DNA of 64,000 nucleotides from Cyanobium sp. CZS48M. Lineage in GTDB: Bacteria; Cyanobacteriota; Cyanobacteriia; PCC-6307; Cyanobiaceae. The stretch is taken from the NCBI GenBank assembly GCA_030373145.1, contig JAUCZK010000003.1, forward strand, positions 62,001 through 126,000, written 5' to 3'. Under the pieces are notes generated by a model. It made no database searches, had not been told where the DNA came from, and was given only the letters and a program-made list of their open reading frames with translations. Below, piece by piece: positions 28,856 to 40,828 of the stretch. Every line of letters begins with the position of its first letter. Position 1 is the stretch's first letter. The position numbers and the translations under genes were made by a program.

Positions 28856-29466
28856 GTGACTCCGCCGGCCAGCCGGCCTTGGTGGCCCTGTTCGGCACCA
28901 GCGCCGATCCACCCACCCTGGGCCACCGCAGCCTGCTGGCGGGGCTCAGCCAGCGCTACCCCCTGGTGAGGACCTGGGCCAGCGACAACCCCTTCAAGAG
29001 CCATGGGGCACCCCTGGCCGTGCGGGCCGCCCTGCTGGAGGCGGTGGTGGAGGGGCTGGGGAGTCCCAACCTCCGCCTCGACCAGAGCCTGAGCAGCCCC
29101 AGGGCCCTCGACACCCTGGAGCGGGCGGCGCGGCAATGGCCCCAGGCGGAGCTGGTGTTCGTGGTGGGCAGCGACCTGCTGCCCCAGATCCAGCGCTGGT
29201 ACGCGGCCGACGAAATCCTGCGCCGCTGCCATCTCGCGGTGGTGCCGAGGCTGGGCTGGCCGCTCGACTCCCTGCAGATCGAGCAGCTCAACCGCCGCGG
29301 TGGCCAGGTGGAGGTGCTGCCCCTGCAGATCCCGGCCACGGCCAGTTCCGCCATCCGCCGGCACCCCGACCCCCAACTGGTGCCGCCGGAGCTCTGGCCG
29401 GTGCTGCTGGAGCAGAATCTCTACGGTCTGCGCTCCTGCCAGGCCAGCCGCCCTCCCCTGCGCTGA
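28852..29466 (+). CDS. nadD: Nicotinate-nucleotide adenylyltransferase
   Basis: 204 aa from GTG 28852. Nucleotidyltransferase fold: ALFGTSADPPTLGHRSLL holds the (H/T)xGH motif with Thr in the first place, ASDNPFKSH is the phosphate/nicotinate loop, FVVGSDLLPQIQRWYAADEIL and a C-terminal SSAIRR (ISSTxIR-type) motif. It adenylates nicotinate mononucleotide to deamido-NAD. Direct 1-bp TGATG overlap with nadE, the next enzyme of the pathway, confirms the assignment. Confidence 0.93.
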   Translation: MSDSAGQPALVALFGTSADPPTLGHRSLLAGLSQRYPLVRTWASDNPFKSHGAPLAVRAALLEAVVEGLGSPNLRLDQSLSSPRALDTLERAARQWPQAELVFVVGSDLLPQIQRWYAADEILRRCHLAVVPRLGWPLDSLQIEQLNRRGGQVEVLPLQIPATASSAIRRHPDPQLVPPELWPVLLEQNLYGLRSCQASRPPLR

Positions 29467-31196
29467 TGCGTCTCGCCCTGGCCCAGATCAATCCCCTCGT
29501 GGGGGATCTGCGCGGCAATGCCGCCCAGCTGCTGGAGCAGAGCCAGCGGGCGGCGGCGGCGGGCGCCGATCTGGTGATCAGCCCTGAGCTGTCGCTCTGG
29601 GGCTACCCCCCGCGCGACCTGCTGCTGCGCCCCTCGCTGCTGCAGCTGCAGGGGCAGGTGCTGGAGACCCTCGCCGCCGAGCTGCCGCCGGATCTGGGGC
29701 TACTGCTGGGCCTGGTGGAGCCGATCGCCGGCCGCGAGCTGCCGGCCCTGCACAACGCCGCCGCCCTGGTGCACCGGGGCAGCTGGCGGGTGGTGGCCCG
29801 CAAGCGGCTGCTGCCCAGCTACGACGTCTTCGATGAACGGCGCTACTTCCAGCCCGGAGACCAGGCCTGCCTGCTGGAGTGGCCGGGGGGCGGTCGGGTC
29901 TGGCGGTTGGGGCTCACCATCTGCGAAGACCTCTGGGTGGAGGAGCGGGTGCAGGGCCACCGGCTGGCGGGGGCCGACCCGGTCGCGGAGCTGGCACCCC
30001 AACGCCCTGATCTGCTGCTGAACCTCTCCGCCTCCCCCTTCGCCCAGGGCAAACCGGAGCTGCGCCTGGAGCTGGCGGCGGCGGCGGCGGCCCGGCTGGG
30101 CTGTCCGGTGGTCTACGTGAACCAGGTGGGGGGCAACGACGAGCTGGTCTTCGACGGGGGCAGCTTCGTGATCGATCCCCAGGCCCGGGTGCTGCGCCAG
30201 CTGCCCTGCGCCCAGGTGGCCCTTGAGCTCTGGGAGCCCAGTCCCCGGGACCCGGCAGCAGCACGGACACCTGCAGCGGCGCCAGCGGCCCCGGCTGCGG
30301 CACCGCCGCAGCCGCCGGAGCAGCTGTTCCGGGTGCTGGTGCTGGGGGTGTCCGACTACGCCCGCAAATGCGGCTTCCAGCGGGTGGTGCTGGGGTTGAG
30401 CGGCGGAATCGATTCGGCTCTGGTGGCGGTGATCGCCGCAGCGGCCCTGGGGGCTGAGCGGGTGCAGGCCCTGCTGATGCCTTCCCCCTACAGCTCAGCT
30501 GGCTCGCGCCTCGATGCGATCGATCTCGCCGACCGGCTGGGACTGCCCCACCAGACCGTGGCGATCGAATCGCTGATGGGGGCCTTCCACCACAGCCTGG
30601 ATCCCGTTCTGGAGGGGGGACCCCAGGGGCTGACGGCCGAAAATCTGCAGTCACGCATCCGCGGCACCCTGCTGATGGCGGTGGCCAACCAGCAGAGTCG
30701 CCTGCTGCTCTCCACCGGCAACAAGTCGGAGCTGGCGGTGGGCTACTGCACCCTCTACGGCGACATGAACGGCGGGCTGGCGGTGATCGGCGATCTCTAC
30801 AAGACCACCGTTTTCCGGCTCTGCCACTGGCTCGACAGCGAGGCCGCCCTGGTTTGCCGCCGGTCCCTGGGCCTGCCCGCCAGCGGCGAGCTGATCGGCG
30901 CGGCGATCCGCACCAAGCCCCCCAGCGCCGAATTGCGGCCCGACCAGCTCGACAGCGATTCCCTGCCCGACTACGACCAGCTCGATCCCCTGCTCAGGGC
31001 CTACATCGAGGAGCTGCGCTCCCCCGAAGAGCTGATCGCCACTGGAGAGGTGGAGGCCGAGCTGGCGCGGCGGGTGTACCAGCTGCTGCGCCGCGCCGAA
31101 TTCAAGCGGCGCCAGGCGGCGCCCCTGCTGAAGGTGAGCGGCCGGGCTTTCGGTGGCGGCTGGCGCATGCCCATCGCCGCCGGACCACTCAGCTGA
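29466..31196 (+). CDS. nadE: Glutamine-dependent NAD+ synthetase
   Basis: 576 aa. N-terminal nitrilase-type glutaminase: SPELSLWGYPPRD (Glu41), ARKRLLPSYDVFDERRYF (Lys), TICEDLWV (nucleophile Cys). C-terminal synthetase: GLSGGIDSALVAV P-loop, STGNKSELAVGYCTLYGDMNGG and FKRRQAAPLLKVSGRAFG. Between the domains an Ala/Pro-rich linker (~262-280) is longer than usual. It converts deamido-NAD to NAD using glutamine, completing the pathway begun by NadD one base upstream. Confidence 0.96.
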   Translation: MRLALAQINPLVGDLRGNAAQLLEQSQRAAAAGADLVISPELSLWGYPPRDLLLRPSLLQLQGQVLETLAAELPPDLGLLLGLVEPIAGRELPALHNAAALVHRGSWRVVARKRLLPSYDVFDERRYFQPGDQACLLEWPGGGRVWRLGLTICEDLWVEERVQGHRLAGADPVAELAPQRPDLLLNLSASPFAQGKPELRLELAAAAAARLGCPVVYVNQVGGNDELVFDGGSFVIDPQARVLRQLPCAQVALELWEPSPRDPAAARTPAAAPAAPAAAPPQPPEQLFRVLVLGVSDYARKCGFQRVVLGLSGGIDSALVAVIAAAALGAERVQALLMPSPYSSAGSRLDAIDLADRLGLPHQTVAIESLMGAFHHSLDPVLEGGPQGLTAENLQSRIRGTLLMAVANQQSRLLLSTGNKSELAVGYCTLYGDMNGGLAVIGDLYKTTVFRLCHWLDSEAALVCRRSLGLPASGELIGAAIRTKPPSAELRPDQLDSDSLPDYDQLDPLLRAYIEELRSPEELIATGEVEAELARRVYQLLRRAEFKRRQAAPLLKVSGRAFGGGWRMPIAAGPLS

Positions 31197-31298
31197 GCCA
31201 TGAGTTGAGCCATGGGATGAGCAATCCGTGCCCAATCCGTGGCGAAAGCTGGCGATCGGGCGGCCAGCCCGCCAACCTGGAAGGAGCTTCTCAGTGGC

Positions 31299-32438
31299 AT
31301 GGCCAGCATGGGCCCAGCGGCACCGATCGCGAGCATCGGTGTTCCCCGGGAGATCAAACGGGATGAACAGCGGGTGGCCCTCAGCCCGGATGGGGTGAGG
31401 GAGCTGGTGTCCCAGGGCCTGGAGGTGCGCGTCGAGGCCGGAGCCGGCCAGGGGGCCGGCATGGAGGACGCCAGCTACGCCGAGGCCGGAGCCCGCCTGG
31501 TGGGACGCGAGGAGGCCTGGGGTGCCCATCTGGTGGTGAAGGTGAAGGAACCCCAGGCGGAGGAGTTTCCCTTCCTGCGCGGTGATCAGGTGCTGTTCAC
31601 CTATCTGCACCTGGCGGCCTATCCCGAGGTGGGCCGCGCCCTGCTGGAGGCGGGCACCACCGGCGTGGCCTACGAAACCGTCCAGCTCGACAACGGCAAC
31701 CTGCCGCTGCTGGCGCCGATGAGCGAGATCGCCGGCCGGCTGGCTGCCCAGGTGGGGGCCCATCTGCTCGAGAAGCCCCATGGCGGCAGGGGGGTGCTGA
31801 TGGGCGGTTGCGCCGGGGTGCGGCCGGCGCGGGTGATCGTGCTCGGTGCCGGCACCGTGGGCTGGCATGCCGCCCGGGTGGCCGCGGCCATGGACGCGGA
31901 GGTGTTCCTGCTGGACCACACACCCCAGCGCCTGCGCCAGCTGGAGCCCCAGCGGATCGGGCGGATGGTGAGCCTGGTGAGCAGTAACAGTCTGATTGAG
32001 CGGTTGGTGCCCAGCGCTGATCTGGTGGTGGGCGCCGTGCTCACCCCCGGCAGCCGGGCCCCCACCCTGGTGGATGAGGAGGTGGTCAAGCGGATGAAGC
32101 CCGGCTCGGTGATCGTCGATGTGGCGATCGATCAGGGGGGTTGCATCGCCACCAGCCGCGAGACCACCCACACCGATCCCGTGGTGACCATCCACGGCGT
32201 CCAGCACTATGCCGTGGGCAACATGCCCGGCGCCGTGCCCTTCACCTCCACTGAGGCTCTGGTCAGCGTCACCCTGCCCTACATCATGGGCATCGCCGGG
32301 CGGGGTCTGGTGGAAGCGGTCACCGAGCGCCCCGAGCTGCTCTCCGGCCTCAACACAGTGGATGGGGCGGTGTGTCATCCCGGCGTGGCCAAGGCCCTGG
32401 GGATGCCGACCCGCCATCCGATGGCCTGTCTGCGCTGA
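31299..32438 (+). CDS. ald: Alanine dehydrogenase
   Basis: 379 aa from ATG 31299, 12 bp after AAGGAG; an ATG at 31308 and a longer one at 31239 are alternatives. Family marks: SIGVPREIKRDEQRVAL (substrate Arg), VVKVKEPQ (Lys), FTYLHLAAYPE (His), VIVLGAGTVGWHAARVA (Rossmann), VDVAIDQGGC (catalytic Asp) and VQHYAVGNMPGAVP. It reversibly deaminates alanine to pyruvate with NAD. Placement ~100 bp behind nadD-nadE suggests loose co-transcription. Its 3' end overlaps DUF3326 convergently by 89 bp. Confidence 0.95.
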   Translation: MASMGPAAPIASIGVPREIKRDEQRVALSPDGVRELVSQGLEVRVEAGAGQGAGMEDASYAEAGARLVGREEAWGAHLVVKVKEPQAEEFPFLRGDQVLFTYLHLAAYPEVGRALLEAGTTGVAYETVQLDNGNLPLLAPMSEIAGRLAAQVGAHLLEKPHGGRGVLMGGCAGVRPARVIVLGAGTVGWHAARVAAAMDAEVFLLDHTPQRLRQLEPQRIGRMVSLVSSNSLIERLVPSADLVVGAVLTPGSRAPTLVDEEVVKRMKPGSVIVDVAIDQGGCIATSRETTHTDPVVTIHGVQHYAVGNMPGAVPFTSTEALVSVTLPYIMGIAGRGLVEAVTERPELLSGLNTVDGAVCHPGVAKALGMPTRHPMACLR

Positions 32439-33516
32439 GCTGCTCCATCGCCGGCAGGGGCCGCCGCAGGGCCGCCGGCTGAAGACCCTCCCGCAGGGCC
32501 AGCACGAGGCCCGCCGCCTCCGCGTAACTGGCGGCGGCGATCGCACTCAGGCCAAGGCCCTCGGCGTTCACCTGCAGCAGGCAGGGGTTGCCCTCCACGG
32601 CGATCAGGGGGATTCCCCGCTCCGCGCAGGCCAGGACCGCTTCACCGCCGAGGGCACCGGCGGGGGCCACCACCGCTCCGATCCGGCCGGGATGGATCAC
32701 GGCCTCGTCAAGGAACCCAGAGCCAGAGCCAAACCCAGGCCCAGACCCACTGCGCAGGGGGATCAGGTCGGGGGCCCGGCTCAGGCCCACCAGCACACAG
32801 GTCAGGAAGGTATGACCCAGTTCCTCCGCCGCCGCCAGGGGATCCAGGCGTGGGTCCAGGGCCAGGGGGGCCAGGGCCGGGGCATGGGCGCAGGGCAGGC
32901 CCAGCTGGCGGCTGAGCAGGTGGCTGATCACGGCTTCAGCCCCGGCCAGGGCATCCACGCCGCTGCCCTGGCGGTAGGAGGCCAGGGCTTCGCTGCCGGG
33001 GTCGTCGGGGAAACGGGCCACCACAGCGATGGCGGTGGCGCCGGCCTGACGCAGGCGCTCCCCCGCCCGGATCAGGGCATCGGGGCGGCCGATGCGGCCG
33101 CTGCTCACCCCGCTGGGGCCCAGCGAAAGGCTCACCTCCAGGGGCACGTCGGTGCTGATCACTGGGCCGATCGAGAGGCCCAGGCTGGCGCGGCAGGCCT
33201 CCGCCGCCTGTCGGTGGCGCAGGCGCAGCTCCTCCTCGATGCCGGCATCCAGCAGCAGGCCCACCCGCTGCGACGCCACCGGCGCCAGGGCCAGATCGCC
33301 CGCCGCGAATCGATTCAGGGCCCAGCCCTCCACGTAGTGGATCCGCGGATCACTCCAGTAGAGGGAGGCCGCATTGAGGACATTGGGATGGGTGATCAGG
33401 CAGCCGGAGGCCGCCGCCAGAAGCCGGGCCGCCGGCAGGCCATCACCGGCATAGCCACCGATGGCGCAGCCGATGCCGGTGGGAATCACCAGCAGGGTGG
33501 GCAGGGGCCGGCTCAT
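32350..33516 (-). CDS. DUF3326 domain-containing protein
   Basis: 388 aa. LLVIPTGIGCAIGGYAGDGLP at the N-terminus, HPNVLNAASLYW and GWALNRFAAGDLALAPV are typical of DUF3326, a family frequent in cyanobacteria and plants, function unknown. A short SGSGPGFGSGSGF insert (~262-274) and the Asp/Pro-rich last ~35 residues are probably disordered. The C-terminal extension lies inside the 89-bp overlap with ald. Its ATG overlaps the stop of the upstream 65-aa gene by 4 bp. Confidence 0.85.
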   Translation of the reverse strand: MSRPLPTLLVIPTGIGCAIGGYAGDGLPAARLLAAASGCLITHPNVLNAASLYWSDPRIHYVEGWALNRFAAGDLALAPVASQRVGLLLDAGIEEELRLRHRQAAEACRASLGLSIGPVISTDVPLEVSLSLGPSGVSSGRIGRPDALIRAGERLRQAGATAIAVVARFPDDPGSEALASYRQGSGVDALAGAEAVISHLLSRQLGLPCAHAPALAPLALDPRLDPLAAAEELGHTFLTCVLVGLSRAPDLIPLRSGSGPGFGSGSGFLDEAVIHPGRIGAVVAPAGALGGEAVLACAERGIPLIAVEGNPCLLQVNAEGLGLSAIAAASYAEAAGLVLALREGLQPAALRRPLPAMEQLSADRPSDGGSASPGPWPRRDDTPPHPLC

Positions 33517-33710
33517 GGCAGCACCAGCAGCACCGCCTCGATGCGCAGCCGCCGCCGCTCCTTAGACCCCCCAGTGGCCGGCAGAGCAGCCGTGATGGCC
33601 CAGCGCAGAGCCTCCCCCTGCCCCCGCTCGGCCAGGGCGGAGCGCACCTGGGGCAGCAGCGGCCCGGGGGCGGCATCCAACCAGAAGTCGACTGTTGAGA
33701 GCCGGAGCAC
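33513..33710 (-). CDS. Small conserved-looking protein upstream of DUF3326
   Basis: 65 aa from GTG 33710 (VLRLSTVDFWLDAAPG), the only sensible start between the ferredoxin stop at 33722 and the conserved-looking part. Strand-helix pattern with QVRSALAERGQGEALRWAITAA followed by RRLRIEAVLLVLP. No family recognised. The 4-bp overlap with DUF3326 and 11-bp distance from the ferredoxin gene on the same strand are the main evidence that it is real. Longer frames up to 33923 overlap the ferredoxin gene and are unlikely. Confidence 0.6.
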   Translation of the reverse strand: MLRLSTVDFWLDAAPGPLLPQVRSALAERGQGEALRWAITAALPATGGSKERRRLRIEAVLLVLP

Positions 33711-33721
33711 AGGCGGGAGCT

Positions 33722-34045
33722 TCAGCGCTGGAACTGGCCGAACTGGGCCTCGTAAAGCGCATCTTCCTGGCCCGCCAGCAGGCTCAGATCGCTGCGGGGA
33801 TAGGAGACACAAAGCAGGGCATAGCCCTCGGCCCGCAATTCGGCCTTGACACCCATGGCATCGGGCTGGTGCACCTCCCCCTGGCGCAGCCGGGCCGCAC
33901 AGGTGGTGCAGACGCCGGAGCAACAGGAGCTGGGCAGGGGCACACCCGCCTGCTCCGCTGCCGCCAGCACGGTCTGATCGGCCCGGCAGGGAAAGGTGTG
34001 GCTGACGCCGCCAAGCTCGGCGGTCACGGTGAAGCTGTCACTCAT
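33722..34045 (-). CDS. 2Fe-2S ferredoxin (plant type)
   Basis: 107 aa. The [2Fe-2S] ligands follow the plant-type spacing: C-x4-C-x2-C in SSCCSGVCTTCAARL, with a more distant Cys in YALLCVSYP. N-terminal strands VTAELGGVSHTFPC and helix TVLAAAEQAGVPLP complete the beta-grasp fold. The C-terminus DALYEAQFGQFQR is slightly longer than photosynthetic PetF. It is a soluble one-electron carrier; partner unknown. First gene of the minus-strand run ferredoxin-65 aa-DUF3326. Confidence 0.92.
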   Translation of the reverse strand: MSDSFTVTAELGGVSHTFPCRADQTVLAAAEQAGVPLPSSCCSGVCTTCAARLRQGEVHQPDAMGVKAELRAEGYALLCVSYPRSDLSLLAGQEDALYEAQFGQFQR

Positions 34046-34087
34046 GGCGTGGTGGGGACGCGGCAGGGGAGCTGTGGCTCCAGCGGT

Positions 34088-34855
34088 TCATGGCTCCATC
34101 TTCCTGGACGGCGGGTCCCCAGCCAGGGGCAGCTCCAGCCACTGGCCGGGATGGGGCGCCAGATATTCCGGCGGCTGCAACTCTGCAGGGCCGCAGGCCG
34201 GAGCCGTCAGGCAGAGATCGAAGCTGATCGAGAGGCGCAGGTCGTCCTCGTCGTCGCTGGGCAGCACGGCGTGGTCGGTGCTGGAGGGGAAGAGCAGCAG
34301 CAGGCCCGCCTGGGGGGCCACGTCGTGCCAGCCGGCATTGAGGGGATGACCCTTGGCGATCGGCCCGTCATGACCCACCGCCAGACCGGGCACCAGCTCA
34401 TTGCTGTGGCGTCCATTGAACAGGCGCAGGCAACCGTTACGGCCACTGCCATCGCCGTTGAGGTAGTACACGGCGCTGAGGTGGGCGTTGGGGTGGTGAT
34501 GGCGGCCCACCACCTGGCCGGGCTCCGCCACCACGGGCCAGCAACGCTGCAGATGCAGCCTGATGCGATCGAGATCAAAACCAAGATCCCGCAGGTAGTG
34601 CTGGGCTTCACGGCTCACCTGCTGCAGCAGCCAGCTGAACTCAGGCCGCTGATGCAGTTGCCAGACGCCATGGAGATCCCCGGTCCAGGCGCAATCCGGA
34701 TCGGGGTTGGACTGCAGCTCGCCGCGCAGGGACAGCACCTGCTGGAGCATCAGGGCCGAATCGAGGGGATCCGGCCTCAGTTGCACCCTGGCGATCGCCA
34801 GGGGAAAGAGGCTGAGGATCGCTCGATCCGGCTCAGGCCATGGCTGTGGCACCAC
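34088..34855 (-). CDS. Putative 2-oxoglutarate/Fe(II) oxygenase, TIGR02466 family
   Basis: 255 aa. The TIGR02466 pattern is present: [21 protein letters not shown] supplies HxxxxxHxS type metal ligands, a double-stranded helix core [31 protein letters not shown] gives the distal His and the Arg that would bind 2-oxoglutarate. Family members are putative oxygenases of unknown substrate. The start overlaps the end of atpG by 23 bp on the same strand, so it may be read through from the atp operon. An 18-bp palindrome with GCGATCGC lies in its 5' coding part (34786-34803). Confidence 0.78.
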   Translation of the reverse strand: MVPQPWPEPDRAILSLFPLAIARVQLRPDPLDSALMLQQVLSLRGELQSNPDPDCAWTGDLHGVWQLHQRPEFSWLLQQVSREAQHYLRDLGFDLDRIRLHLQRCWPVVAEPGQVVGRHHHPNAHLSAVYYLNGDGSGRNGCLRLFNGRHSNELVPGLAVGHDGPIAKGHPLNAGWHDVAPQAGLLLLFPSSTDHAVLPSDDEDDLRLSISFDLCLTAPACGPAELQPPEYLAPHPGQWLELPLAGDPPSRKMEP

Positions 34856-35786
34856 CCACCACTTCCAGGATCTCCTGAGTGATGGCCGCCTGGCGGGCCT
34901 TGTTGTAGTCGAGGGTGAGGCTCTTGGCGAGGGCCTTGGCGTTGTCGCTGGCGTTGTTCATCGCCGTCATCCGGCTGGCCAGTTCACTGGCCGCCGACTC
35001 CTGCAGCGACCGCAGCAACTGGTTCTCCAGATAGAGGGGCAGGAGGGCGTTGAGCAACTGATCCGGGCTCTGCTCGAAGACAAAGTCGGATTCCAGGGCC
35101 GGCTCCGCGTTCGTCGCGGTACCGCGCTCCACCGCCAGCTGCCCTTCCCGGGTGGTGAGACGGAAGATCTCGTCGTCAGGGCTGGCGATGCCCTGGGGAT
35201 CAAGGGGCAGCAGGGTCTGGGTAACCGGAGCACTGCTCACCAGGTTGATGAACTTGGTGTACACCATCTCCACGCGGTCGGTGGAGCCAGAGAGGAATTC
35301 GGCCAGGATCTGATCACCGATGCCGCGGGCCTCGTCAGCGTTCGGAACCTGATCCAGCCCTGTGAAGGTGGCCGTGATCGGATAGGACCGGTTCTGGAAA
35401 TAGGTGATGGCCTTGCGGCCGATCAGCACCAGCGAAATCTCGTAGCCCTGACCCTTCAACTCAGCGAAGCGCTGTTCCGTGCGCTTGATGATGTTGGCGT
35501 TGTAACCGCCGCAGAGGCCCCGGTCGGCACTGACCACCAGCAGGGTGATGTGACGCAGGGGGCGCTCCTGCTCCAGCAGGGGCGTGTTGACCACGTCCTC
35601 GAAGCGCAGGCGGGATTGCAGATTCTCCAGAACCCGTGCCAGGCGGTCAGCGAAGGGCCTGGAGCGCAGCACCTGCTCCTGAGCGCGCCGCACTTTGGCG
35701 GCAGCCACCAGGCGCATGGCCTCGGTGATCTTGCGCGTGTTCTTGACCGAACTGATCCGGTCGCGGATTTCCTTGAGGTTGGCCAT
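34833..35786 (-). CDS. atpG: ATP synthase F1 subunit gamma
   Basis: 317 aa. The rotor shaft: N-terminal helix [31 protein letters not shown] and C-terminal helix [14 protein letters not shown]...[17 protein letters not shown]. The photosynthetic-type insertion (~195-230, [20 protein letters not shown]...) is present but carries no Cys pair, so it is the cyanobacterial form rather than the thiol-regulated chloroplast form. Last atp gene of the operon. Confidence 0.97.
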   Translation of the reverse strand: MANLKEIRDRISSVKNTRKITEAMRLVAAAKVRRAQEQVLRSRPFADRLARVLENLQSRLRFEDVVNTPLLEQERPLRHITLLVVSADRGLCGGYNANIIKRTEQRFAELKGQGYEISLVLIGRKAITYFQNRSYPITATFTGLDQVPNADEARGIGDQILAEFLSGSTDRVEMVYTKFINLVSSAPVTQTLLPLDPQGIASPDDEIFRLTTREGQLAVERGTATNAEPALESDFVFEQSPDQLLNALLPLYLENQLLRSLQESAASELASRMTAMNNASDNAKALAKSLTLDYNKARQAAITQEILEVVGGATAMA

Positions 35787-35798
35787 GGATGGGGGACC

Positions 35799-37379
<1,581 letters not shown>

Positions 37380-37928
37380 CTAGCCGGCCTTGGCCAGCGC
37401 CAGTCCGAGTCGACGCACCTGACCGGCCAGGCTGGCGTCGATCACCTGGGAACCCACGCTGACAACGAACCCACCGATGAGGGTTGGATCGATGTGCAGA
37501 TCGAAGTCCACCTTGTCGGTGCCGGCCATGGCCAGAACCTTGGTGTGCAGGGCCTGCTGTTGCTCCTCGCTCAGGGGGGAGGCGGAGGTGATGCGGGCCA
37601 GGGAGATGCCGCGCTGCTCCCGGTAGAGCTCCAGGAAACGATCCAGGACCGCATCGAGGATGGAGATGCGTTGACGATCGGCCAGCACCTTGAGCAGGAT
37701 CAAGAAGGTCGGGGTGATCTCGTTCTCAAAGAGGGTCACGAGGACCTTCTTTTTAGCCTCGGGCTCAATCACTGGGGAGACGAACGCGGCCCGCAGCTCG
37801 GGAGAGTGATGCCAGATCTCGAGCAGATCCTTGGCCTCCTTGGCCAACAGGTCGGCTTCTTGGCGCTGATCAGCCACCTGAAGCAGGGCTTCGGCGTAAG
37901 GGGTGGAAATGGAGTTGAGCAGTGGCAT
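37380..37928 (-). CDS. atpH: ATP synthase F1 subunit delta
   Basis: 182 aa. N-terminal helical bundle (ISTPYAEALLQVADQR), middle FLILLKVLADRQRISILDAVLDRFLELY and C-terminal VDFDLHIDPTLIGGFVVSVGSQVIDASLAGQV are the OSCP/delta signature. It joins F1 to the peripheral stalk. Its ATG overlaps the atpF stop by one base. Confidence 0.95.
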   Translation of the reverse strand: MPLLNSISTPYAEALLQVADQRQEADLLAKEAKDLLEIWHHSPELRAAFVSPVIEPEAKKKVLVTLFENEITPTFLILLKVLADRQRISILDAVLDRFLELYREQRGISLARITSASPLSEEQQQALHTKVLAMAGTDKVDFDLHIDPTLIGGFVVSVGSQVIDASLAGQVRRLGLALAKAG

Positions 37929-38458
37929 CAGGCTTGCCCGAGGCTGTTGATGGATTGGTCGATGAAGCGGGCCTGGGCGTCAGCATCGAGCTTGCCGGGC
38001 AGGGATGCCAGAGCCCTGTCAATGGCCCGGCGGGCCGCTTCACGGCGCAGCTGCTCGCTCACCCTGGCGGCTTCCGAATCAAGGTCGGCGTCGGCACCGT
38101 GCTTGAGGCGGGCCATCTCATCGACGGTGCGGCGCTCACTCTCCAGGCGCAGAGCGTCGGCCCGGGCCTTGGCATCGCTGCGGATCGTCTCAGCCTTCTT
38201 CTGGGCGTCGGCCAGATTCTGCTTGGCGACGGCCAGCTCGGCGCTGGTCTCCTGAAGGCGCTGCTCAGCGTCCTGGAGATCGGAGAGGATGGTGGCGCGC
38301 CTGGCCTCGAGAATCCCACCGAGCACCTTGGGCAGGAACCACACCAACGCGGCGATCACGATCGCCAGGTTGATGATGTTGGTGTCGAAGAGGTTGAGGT
38401 TGAGGCCGAAGCCCCCCTCACTGGCCAGGACGAAAGGAATCAAGGGGATGGTGCTCAT
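37928..38458 (-). CDS. atpF: ATP synthase F0 subunit b
   Basis: 176 aa. A single membrane helix ([21 protein letters not shown]) near residue 30 is followed by a long charged coiled coil, the peripheral stalk. The segment [17 protein letters not shown] is typical of cyanobacterial b. Overlaps the b' gene by 4 bp and atpH by one base. Confidence 0.95.
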   Translation of the reverse strand: MSTIPLIPFVLASEGGFGLNLNLFDTNIINLAIVIAALVWFLPKVLGGILEARRATILSDLQDAEQRLQETSAELAVAKQNLADAQKKAETIRSDAKARADALRLESERRTVDEMARLKHGADADLDSEAARVSEQLRREAARRAIDRALASLPGKLDADAQARFIDQSINSLGQA

Positions 38459-38925
38459 TGGGCCGCCAGCAGACGGGTGACGATCAGATCGCCGAGCCGG
38501 TCGGCTTCAGCGTTGAGGCTGTCTTCAGCCTGCTTGCGCAGGCTGTCGATCTCAAGCCGGGCAGCCTCACGGCTGCCGTTGGCTTCCGCCTGGGCCGCGG
38601 CCAGGGCGCTGCGATAGAGACGGTCCATCTCCTGCTCGGCAGCCACGATCGTGGCCTGGGCCTGCTGGCGGGCTTCGCGCAGCTGCTGGCGCAGATCGGT
38701 CTCCAGCCGCTCGGTCTGGGCCAACTGCTGCTTGGCTTCGGCACGGCTGGTGGAGATGTAGCTCTCACGCTCCTCGACGGTCTTGCCGACAGGGCGGAAA
38801 AAGAGGGCGTTGAGAATGAAGGTGAGGAGGACCACCTGAACCGCCATCAGCGGCAGGGTGGCATCGAGGTCGAACAGACCTCCCTCGGGAGCACCTGCTG
38901 CGGCAAGCAGTAGCCAGCTGGTCAT
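38455..38925 (-). CDS. atpG': ATP synthase F0 subunit b'
   Basis: 156 aa. Membrane helix [23 protein letters not shown] followed by [10 protein letters not shown] and a coiled coil. The second b-type subunit (b', also called AtpF2 or AtpX) is a mark of photosynthetic ATP synthases, which build the peripheral stalk as a b/b' heterodimer. It ends in a 4-bp overlap with atpF and lies 132 bp after atpE. Confidence 0.94.
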   Translation of the reverse strand: MTSWLLLAAAGAPEGGLFDLDATLPLMAVQVVLLTFILNALFFRPVGKTVEERESYISTSRAEAKQQLAQTERLETDLRQQLREARQQAQATIVAAEQEMDRLYRSALAAAQAEANGSREAARLEIDSLRKQAEDSLNAEADRLGDLIVTRLLAAQ

Positions 38926-39057
38926 GGGGCGGGGACGCTGGAGGGATCGAGGGAACCGCGCCGACCTGGGGCCGGAGGGGTCGGATTGGAACAGTCAGTG
39001 GGAGAAGGGATCGGGGACCGTGGCCTCTGCCCCGGTGCCCCGTTCCTGCCGGAGGAA

Positions 39058-40192
<1,135 letters not shown>

Positions 40193-40256
40193 CGAGGGGT
40201 ACAGAGGTGCCGCTGAAGCGACGGATGGGGTGATCAGGGAATCGAGGAATCGCTGA

Positions 40257-40793
40257 TCAGGGGCGGACGAAGGCCTGAAGCAGAAGCGCCGGCTTGTAGA
40301 GCAGGAACCCGATCAGGGCCGGAAGGATCTCCAGCTGAGGAACCCGGGAGCAGCCCAGCACGAGCACCACCGGAACCAGCAGCTGACCTTTGCCCACCTG
40401 TTTGGAGTCGGGGCCGATACGTCCGACGCTGCGAGCCAGAAGCCGCAGGTAGAGCATGCCGGAAACCGCTCCAACCGAGAGGCTCAGAGCTGTGGTGCGA
40501 TCGAACAGGTAGGCGGCCACGGGGACAGCCAACACTGAAACGACCAGGGTGGAGAGCAACAGACGCCGTTGCAGGCGCAGGTACTCGTCCATGCCGTTGT
40601 CGATCTCGTCCACCACGGGGATGGACTCGGGGGATGGGGCCGGCGGCACCAGGGTGGGGACCGCCAGTTCTCTCCCGGCCAGGCCACGCAGCAGAGACGA
40701 CCGCAGATCAGAAGCCTCCTGGGGGGAACCCTCAGGGGAATCAGGACCGGCTGAAGGGCCGGATGCGGGGGTGGCCTGCAAGCGCGTCAGCAC
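40257..40793 (-). CDS. atpI: ATP synthase protein I (assembly factor)
   Basis: 178 aa, first gene of the atp operon, the usual place for the non-structural AtpI/Atp1 c-ring assembly factor. The N-terminal ~65 residues are disordered-looking and acidic/Pro-rich; [30 protein letters not shown] starts the conserved part with about four membrane helices. The extension is longer than in E. coli AtpI and an internal start is possible. Family assignment rests on position and on the [10 protein letters not shown] pattern. Confidence 0.85.
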   Translation of the reverse strand: MLTRLQATPASGPSAGPDSPEGSPQEASDLRSSLLRGLAGRELAVPTLVPPAPSPESIPVVDEIDNGMDEYLRLQRRLLLSTLVVSVLAVPVAAYLFDRTTALSLSVGAVSGMLYLRLLARSVGRIGPDSKQVGKGQLLVPVVLVLGCSRVPQLEILPALIGFLLYKPALLLQAFVRP

Positions 40794-40828
40794 ATCGGAA
40801 AAGGCGCGCGGAATCTATCACGAAGCTG

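Noticed and set aside
34786-34803. 18-bp perfect palindrome CCCTGGCGATCGCCAGGG
   Set aside because: Lies within coding sequence of the oxygenase and centres on a common octamer; no sign of a regulatory role.
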